DNA from: Acidocella sp.
GTDB lineage: Bacteria > Pseudomonadota > Alphaproteobacteria > Acetobacterales > Acetobacteraceae
Assembly (NCBI RefSeq): GCF_027352905.1
Contig: NZ_DAIEIF010000035.1
Coordinates: 1-64,000 of the forward strand
Reading direction: 5' to 3'
Length of the DNA: 64,000 nucleotides
Position numbers and translations under genes: made by a program. Below, one piece after another: positions 56,738 through 64,000 of this stretch; position 1 is the first letter of the stretch, and each line of letters opens with the position of its first letter. The notes below the pieces were generated by a model. The model was given only the letters and a program-made list of their open reading frames with translations, searched no databases and was not told where the DNA came from.

Positions 56738-58540
56738 ATGGTTGATCTTTCCCCTTGCGCCTGCGGCTCCGGCCTGCGGCGGCTGCGCTGCTGCGGGCTG
56801 GATGCCGCCGGGCTGAGCCCGCCCGGGGCGAGCGCGGTTCTCGCCCCCCTGCTGGCCGAGGCGGAGGCCGCCCTCGCGGCGGGGGAGACCGAGACCGCCG
56901 CTGGCAAAACCCGGCAGGCTCTGGAGCTCGCCCCGGGATGGGAGGAAGCGCTGATCCTCTTATTCCGTATCTGCCGGGCGACTGGCCAGCACGAGGCGGC
57001 GGAGGCGCTCATCCGCCGGGTGGTGACGCTCAACCCCAACCATTTCTGGGCAACGAACGAACTCACCCTGCTTCTGCTGGCCAAGGGCGCGCTGGCCGAG
57101 GCCGAGCTCCACGCCCGCAACGCCGTGCGCATCGCCCCGCAAAACGCCCAGGCTCATAATCTCATGGGGCTCGCTCTCACCGAGGCCAACCGGCCGCTGG
57201 TTGGCGAGTATCATTACCGGCGGGTGCTGGAACTCGCCCAGGGCGAGGAGCCGGTCACCCTCGCCAATCTCGCCTGGAATTTGAAAACCCAGGGCCGCAT
57301 GGCGGAGGCGCGGGCGCTCTACCAGCGTTCCATGGCGCTCAAACCGGATGTGCCGCAGACCATTCTCGGCTACGCGAAACTGGAGGAGGCGGACCGGCAG
57401 TTCACCAGGGCGCTGGAATTGCTGGATCTGGCGGAGCGCCTGCTGCCCGCCAACTCCTCCCTGCAACTCGTCCGCGCCACCATTCTCGCCCGGCTCAAGC
57501 GCCATGAAGAGGCCCTTGCCCTGCTCGACCGCCCCGGCGAGGAGAGCCTCGGACCTTCCGAGCTTTCTGAAAAAGGCCGGCTGCTCGACGCGATGGGCCG
57601 CCACGACGAGGCTTTCGCCTGTTTCCGTCAGGGCAAGGCCCGGGCGCTGGAGCTGGGCGCGCCCCGCTACATGGCGGCGGCGGCGGCGGAAATGGCGGCG
57701 CGGCTGCAAGGCTTCTTCACCGCCCGGCGGCTTAAAACCCTGCCGGTGGCGGCGCGGCGGCCGGACACGCCCCAGCCGGTGTTCATTCTCGGCTTTCCCC
57801 GCTCCGGCACCACCCTCATCGAGCAGACGCTCAGCGTCCATCCGCAGATCGCGGCCGGGGATGAGCTTCCCTTCATCAACGATATCACCGCCCTCATGCC
57901 GCGCCTGTTCGCCAGCCCGCTTACCTATCCCGAGGCGCTGGCGGAACTATGGATGGGCGACCAGCGCGACGGGCTGGAGGAATTGCGGGATTATTACCTC
58001 AACCGCGCCCGCAAGGCGGGGCTGTTCCGGGAAGGGGCGGCCTTCTTCACCGACAAAATGCCGCTCAACGAGACGCATCTCGGCCTTATCGCGCTGCTAT
58101 TTCCGGAGTCGCCGGTCATCCATGTGCTGCGCCATCCGCTCGATGTGGTGCTCTCGGCCTATTCCAACCATCTCACCCATGGCTATTTCTGCGCGGCGGA
58201 GCTGGAAAGCATCGCCCAGCATTACGTTCTCATCGCCGGGCTGGTCGCGCATTACCGCGAGAACGTTCCCGCCCGCTATCTTGCCCTCCGTTATGAGGAC
58301 ATGGTGAACGGGCAGGAGAGGGAGGTCCGCAATCTCCTCGATTTCATCGGGGTCGGGTTTGATCCGCGCTGCCTCGCTTTCGAGGAGAACACGCGCTACG
58401 CCCGCACCGCCTCCTACGCCCAGGTGACCGAGAAGCTCTATGATCGCTCGCGCTACCGTTACCGGGCCTATCTCTCCCATCTCGCCCCGGCGGTGGAGAT
58501 CTTGCGCCCGGTCATCACCCGGCTGGGTTACGAGATCTGA
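56738..58540 (+). CDS. SEC-C-like/TPR/sulfotransferase protein
   Basis: N-terminal SPCACGSGLRRLRCCG (SEC-C-like), TPR repeats, then FILGFPRSGTTLIEQTLSVHPQ and VIHVLRHPLDVVLSAYSNHL. Confidence 0.85.
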   Translation: MVDLSPCACGSGLRRLRCCGLDAAGLSPPGASAVLAPLLAEAEAALAAGETETAAGKTRQALELAPGWEEALILLFRICRATGQHEAAEALIRRVVTLNPNHFWATNELTLLLLAKGALAEAELHARNAVRIAPQNAQAHNLMGLALTEANRPLVGEYHYRRVLELAQGEEPVTLANLAWNLKTQGRMAEARALYQRSMALKPDVPQTILGYAKLEEADRQFTRALELLDLAERLLPANSSLQLVRATILARLKRHEEALALLDRPGEESLGPSELSEKGRLLDAMGRHDEAFACFRQGKARALELGAPRYMAAAAAEMAARLQGFFTARRLKTLPVAARRPDTPQPVFILGFPRSGTTLIEQTLSVHPQIAAGDELPFINDITALMPRLFASPLTYPEALAELWMGDQRDGLEELRDYYLNRARKAGLFREGAAFFTDKMPLNETHLGLIALLFPESPVIHVLRHPLDVVLSAYSNHLTHGYFCAAELESIAQHYVLIAGLVAHYRENVPARYLALRYEDMVNGQEREVRNLLDFIGVGFDPRCLAFEENTRYARTASYAQVTEKLYDRSRYRYRAYLSHLAPAVEILRPVITRLGYEI

Positions 58541-58547
58541 CTTGCCC

Positions 58548-58760
58548 TCAGCCGGGCGCCGCGCTGAACCCCGCCGCCTCGATCGCGGCCGCATAGGTGG
58601 ATTGCGCGGCCGCGCCACTCACGCTCACCTGCTTGGCGGCGAGATCGGCCCGCACCTCGGCCGCCGGATCAACCCGGTGGATCGCCTGGGTGATGGCATG
58701 GACGCAATGGCCGCAATCCATGTCGGGAACGTTGAAGCGAAGCTCTGGCGCGGCGGACAT
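58548..58760 (-). CDS. Heavy-metal-associated domain copper chaperone
   Basis: MSAAPELRFNVPDMDCGHCVHAITQAIHRVDP (MxCxxC). Confidence 0.88.
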   Translation of the reverse strand: MSAAPELRFNVPDMDCGHCVHAITQAIHRVDPAAEVRADLAAKQVSVSGAAAQSTYAAAIEAAGFSAAPG

Positions 58761-58818
58761 GGCTGGTCTCCTGTTGCTTGCCGGCAGATAGAAGCCGCAC
58801 CGCGCCAGCGTCAAGGCA

Positions 58819-58850
58819 TTGACCTTACCACAATGGGAGGGTGGTATAAG
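58819..58850 (+). promoter_or_regulatory. Candidate MerR/CueR-type copA promoter, TTGACC-N20-TATAAG
   Basis: Over-long 20-bp spacer with imperfect dyad CCTTACCAC-N8-GTGGTATAAGG; cueR-like gene lies downstream of copA. Confidence 0.6.
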
Positions 58851-58855
58851 GGGAT

Positions 58856-60931
58856 ATGGACCAGACCCTCCCGCCCGAACGTGAAATCGAGCTCGCCATT
58901 GGCGGGATGAGTTGCGCCAGCTGCGTGGCGCGGGTGGAAAAAGTTCTGCAACGCGTGCCGGGCGTGCATGATGTCGCGGTCAATCTCGCCACCGAGCAGG
59001 CGCTGGTGAAGGCGGCGCCCGGCGTGAGCCTCGACGCCTTGCGGGAGGCGGTAGAAAAGGCGGGTTATACCGCCCGCCTGGCGGCGGGCTCCCGGCCGGA
59101 TGGCTCCCGGCGCGAGGCGCTGGAGCTTCTCGCCGCCATTCTGCTTTCCCTGCCGGTGGTGCTGGCCATGTGGCTGCCGGTTGCCGCCTGGGCGCAACTC
59201 GCCTGCGCCGGCCTCGTGCAATTCTGGCTGGGAGCGCGCTTCTACCGCGCCGGCTTCGCCGCCTTGCGGGCGGGCACCGGCAATATGGATCTGCTGGTGG
59301 CGCTGGGCACCTCCGCCGCCTTCGGCCTCTCTCTCTGGAACCAGTTCACCGCCGCGCCGCTGTATTACGAGAGTTCGGTGGCGGTGATCACCCTGGTGCG
59401 GCTCGGCAAATATCTGGAGGGGCGGGCCAAGCGCGAGGCCGCGCGCGCCGTGCTCGGCCTGCGCCGTCTGCGGCCGGAACGGGCGCATCTGGCGGGGGGC
59501 GGCGAGATCGCGGTGTCCGCCCTGCGCCCCGGCGATGAAATCCTCATCCGTCCGGGGGAGCGCGTGCCAGTGGATGGCACGGTGCGGGAGGGCGAGGGCA
59601 GCGTGGATGAAAGCCCCGTCACCGGCGAGGCGTTGCCCCAGCCGCGCGGCCCGGGGGCGAAATTGCTGGCGGGCACGCTGAATCTGGACGGAGTGCTGCG
59701 CCTTGCCGTCACCGCGCCGCCGGGCGAAAGCTTCCTCGACCGCATGGCCCGGCTCATCGACCAGGCCCAGGCGGCCAAGCCGCGCGTCCAGCGTCTGGCG
59801 GACCGGGTTTCGGCCTGGTTTGTGCCGGTGGTGGTGGGCCTCGCCCTCCTCACCTTTCTCGGCTGGATGCTGCATGGCGCCAGCTTCGCCCCGGCGCTCA
59901 TCGCCGCTGTCTCCGTGCTGGTCATCGCCTGCCCCTGCGCCCTGGGCCTGGCCACCCCGGCGGCGATTCTCGCGGGCACGGGCGCCGCGGCCCGGTCCGG
60001 CATCCTGTTCCGCGACCCTGACGCGCTGGAGGCGGCGGCCAAGGCGGATGTGATGGTGTTCGACAAGACCGGCACGCTCACCACCGGCGCGCCGCGTCTG
60101 GTCGTGGTCAAGCCGCTAGGGGATCTCGGGGAGGCTCGGCTGCGCGCCATCGCCGCCGCCCTGGCGGCGGCAGACACGCACCCGCTCTCTCTGGCGCTGC
60201 GCCAGGAGGGCGCGTCCCCGGCCGCGAACTTCAAATCCCTGCCTGGCAAGGGCGTGGAGGGGATGGTGGATGGCCAGCTCTACCGGCTCGGCTCCGCCCG
60301 GCTCATCCCCGCCGCGCCCGAGCAGGCCGATTCGCTCACCTGGTCCTATCTCGCCGATGCGCGGGGCGCGCCGCTCGGCGCCTTCGGCTTTGCCGACACC
60401 CCCCGCCCCGGCGCCGCCGAGGCCGTCGGCCGGCTGCGCGCCGCCGGGGTGGAACCGCTGCTGCTCACGGGGGACCGCCGCGCGGCGGCCAAGGCGCTGG
60501 CGGACGAGCTTGGCATCAGCCGCGTCATCGCCGAGGCCACGCCCGAGCGCAAGCGTGAGGTCATAGAGACCCTGCGGCGCGAGGGCCGCAAGGTGGCGAT
60601 GCTGGGCGATGGCATCAACGATGCCGCCGCCCTGGCCGCCGCCGATGCGGGAATGGCGATGGGGCAGGGGGCGGATGTGGCCATCGAGGCCGCCGCCATC
60701 TCGCTCTTGCGCCCGGATCCGCGCCTCGCCCCGGCGGCGCTGGATCTCGCCCGGCGCACCTGGCGCATCCTGCGCGAGGGGCTGTTCTGGGCCCTCATCT
60801 ATAACGCGCTGGGCATCCCCGCCGCGGCTTGCGGGTTGCTCAGCCCCGCCATCGCCGGCGGGGCCATGGCGGCCTCCTCCCTCTGCGTGCTGGGCAACGC
60901 CATGCGGCTTCGTTATTGGAAAGCGCAATGA
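58856..60931 (+). CDS. copA: Cu(+)-translocating P-type ATPase
   Basis: GMSCASCVARVEK, ACPCALGLATPAAIL, FDKTGTLTTG, MLGDGINDAAALAAADAGMAMG. Confidence 0.94.
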   Translation: MDQTLPPEREIELAIGGMSCASCVARVEKVLQRVPGVHDVAVNLATEQALVKAAPGVSLDALREAVEKAGYTARLAAGSRPDGSRREALELLAAILLSLPVVLAMWLPVAAWAQLACAGLVQFWLGARFYRAGFAALRAGTGNMDLLVALGTSAAFGLSLWNQFTAAPLYYESSVAVITLVRLGKYLEGRAKREAARAVLGLRRLRPERAHLAGGGEIAVSALRPGDEILIRPGERVPVDGTVREGEGSVDESPVTGEALPQPRGPGAKLLAGTLNLDGVLRLAVTAPPGESFLDRMARLIDQAQAAKPRVQRLADRVSAWFVPVVVGLALLTFLGWMLHGASFAPALIAAVSVLVIACPCALGLATPAAILAGTGAAARSGILFRDPDALEAAAKADVMVFDKTGTLTTGAPRLVVVKPLGDLGEARLRAIAAALAAADTHPLSLALRQEGASPAANFKSLPGKGVEGMVDGQLYRLGSARLIPAAPEQADSLTWSYLADARGAPLGAFGFADTPRPGAAEAVGRLRAAGVEPLLLTGDRRAAAKALADELGISRVIAEATPERKREVIETLRREGRKVAMLGDGINDAAALAAADAGMAMGQGADVAIEAAAISLLRPDPRLAPAALDLARRTWRILREGLFWALIYNALGIPAAACGLLSPAIAGGAMAASSLCVLGNAMRLRYWKAQ

Positions 60932-61353
60932 CTCTCGTTACCATCGCCCAGGCTTCGGCCATCACCGGCATCTCCGCCAAGATGATCCGGCATTACGAAA
61001 GCATAGGCCTCATCGCCGCCCCCCTGCGCACGGAAAACCGCTACCGCCATTACAGCGACTCCGACCTGCACGATCTCGGATTCATCCGCCGGTCGCGGGA
61101 TCTCGGCTTTTCCTTCGAGGATATCCGCCAGCTTCTCTCCCTCTGGCGAGACCGGGGCCGCTCCTCCGCCGAGGTCAAGGCCATCGCCCTGCGCCATATC
61201 GCGGAGCTGGACCAGAAAGCCGCCGCCCTCGCGGCGATGAGCCGGACGCTCAAACGTCTCGCCGCCTCCTGCCATGGCGATGACCGGCCCGATTGCCCGA
61301 TCCTGGAGGCGCTCGACCCGCCTTTCATTACCGAAACGCACACCAATCCTTGA
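60928..61353 (+). CDS. cueR: MerR-family copper-responsive regulator (CueR-like)
   Basis: TIAQASAITGISAKMIRHYESIGLI; C-terminal CHGDDRPDC (C-x7-C) metal loop; ATGA overlap with copA. Confidence 0.88.
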   Translation: MTLVTIAQASAITGISAKMIRHYESIGLIAAPLRTENRYRHYSDSDLHDLGFIRRSRDLGFSFEDIRQLLSLWRDRGRSSAEVKAIALRHIAELDQKAAALAAMSRTLKRLAASCHGDDRPDCPILEALDPPFITETHTNP

Positions 61354-61448
61354 CTTCCCGGCGCGGTTTGACGATACGGGGCGCATTGAAACGGGCGCTG
61401 GACGCGCTCGGCGCCCTGGCGCGCCCCCGGCCACGAGAGACGCTATTT

Positions 61449-62993
<1,545 letters not shown>

Positions 62994-63018
62994 CCGGCCT
63001 CAAGGCGAGGGCGGGCAG

Positions 63019-64000
63019 ATGGCCCATTGTATTCATTACGGTGTCTGCGGCGGCTGCGTCAGCGACGATCCTGACGCGCCGGATAAGCGCGCCCTGCTGC
63101 GCGAGGCTTTGGCCCGGGCGGGCTACGGAGATGCGGCGGTCGCGCCGCTGGCGCGGGTGCCCTGGCATTCCCGCCGCCGGGTGGATCTGGCGGCGCGGCG
63201 CCATGGCGCGGAGATCAGTCTGGGGCTGCACCGCGCCCGCTCGCCCGAGGTGGCGGATATGCGGGAATGCGCTCTGCTGCGCCCCGAGCTTCTCGGTTTA
63301 TTGCCCCCCTTGCGCGCCCTGCTGCGCGGGCTGCAAGCCTTCCGCCGGGCGGCGGAACTCGCCGCCAACTGGCTCGATAACGGGGCGGATATTCTCCTGC
63401 GCCTCGATGCGCCGCTCACCCCGCCGGACCGCGCCCGCCTCGTCGAGTTCGCCAAAGCCCAGGCGATTCCCCGGCTTTCGGTGAGTCTGGCGGGGGGCGA
63501 GGCGGAGCCAATCGCCATCCTCGCCACGCCGGTGCTGCGTTTCGCCGGCGTCGCGGTCTCGCCGCCGCCCGGGGCGTTTCTGCAAGCCTGCCCGGAGGGC
63601 GAGACCGCGATCACCGCCGCCATTCTCGCCGGCTTGCCGGAGATGCGCCCCCGTTCCCGCATCGTCGAATTATATTCCGGCTGCGGCACCTTCACCTTCC
63701 CGCTGGCGCAAATCGCCCGGGTGGAGGCGTACGAGGCCGGGGCCGCCGCGGCGGCGGCGGCGGAGCGCGCGGCCCGGGGCGCGGGGCTGGCGGGGCGGGT
63801 GAGCGTCAAACGGCGTGATTTGCGGCGCCAGCCGCTGCTGCCCCGCGAATTGCGGGGAGCGGCGGCGGTGGTGCTGGATCCGCCTTTCGCCGGGTCCGGC
63901 CCGCAAATCCATCACCTCGCCGCCGCGCAAATCCCCAGCATCGTTTATGTGAGCTGCAATCCCGCCGCCTTGGCGCGCGAGGCCGCCGTTCTCCGCCAGG
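63019..64000 (+). CDS. TrmA/RlmD-family RNA (uracil-5-)methyltransferase, 3' end beyond window
   Basis: MAHCIHYGVCGGCVSDD Fe-S-type Cys cluster, VELYSGCGTFTFPLA, VVLDPPFAG, IVYVSCNPAALARE. Confidence 0.85.
   Translation, partial: MAHCIHYGVCGGCVSDDPDAPDKRALLREALARAGYGDAAVAPLARVPWHSRRRVDLAARRHGAEISLGLHRARSPEVADMRECALLRPELLGLLPPLRALLRGLQAFRRAAELAANWLDNGADILLRLDAPLTPPDRARLVEFAKAQAIPRLSVSLAGGEAEPIAILATPVLRFAGVAVSPPPGAFLQACPEGETAITAAILAGLPEMRPRSRIVELYSGCGTFTFPLAQIARVEAYEAGAAAAAAAERAARGAGLAGRVSVKRRDLRRQPLLPRELRGAAAVVLDPPFAGSGPQIHHLAAAQIPSIVYVSCNPAALAREAAVLRQ

Overview
High-GC chromosomal segment whose gene content and order suggest an acidophilic or acetic-acid alphaproteobacterium (Acetobacteraceae-like; inference). 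The left ~4.2 kb is accessory: an IS3-type insertion sequence end, a truncated sulfotransferase, an intact sulfotransferase in AT-rich DNA, and a TPR-GT32 glycosyltransferase, all next to the 3' end of a tRNA-Arg gene. The rest is mostly conserved core: gltX, comEC, fumC, map, hpf-rpoN-lptBAC, rnd, gltDB, bamE, yceD-rpmF-plsX-fabH-ihfA-merR, ppx-rlmE, glf-GT2, guaB, panC, cydDC, hsp20, copA-cueR, a DEAD-box helicase and a TrmA/RlmD-like methyltransferase. Two less standard loci stand out. One is a small exopolysaccharide locus (8.0-13.4 kb). The other is a seven-gene acyl-CoA catabolic cluster (48.6-56.1 kb) with a thiolase-fold protein that lacks the expected nucleophilic Cys, paired with a Zn-ribbon/OB-fold (DUF35-type) partner. 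The most interesting non-coding signals are a perfect 14-bp inverted repeat enclosing the rpmF start codon, an intrinsic terminator inside the gltD leader with a possible competing antiterminator pairing, a ROSE-like/RpoH-type hsp20 leader, and apparently leaderless copA and ihfA promoters. No CRISPR array, prophage or recognisable defence system was seen. All calls are by reading; no database search was run.
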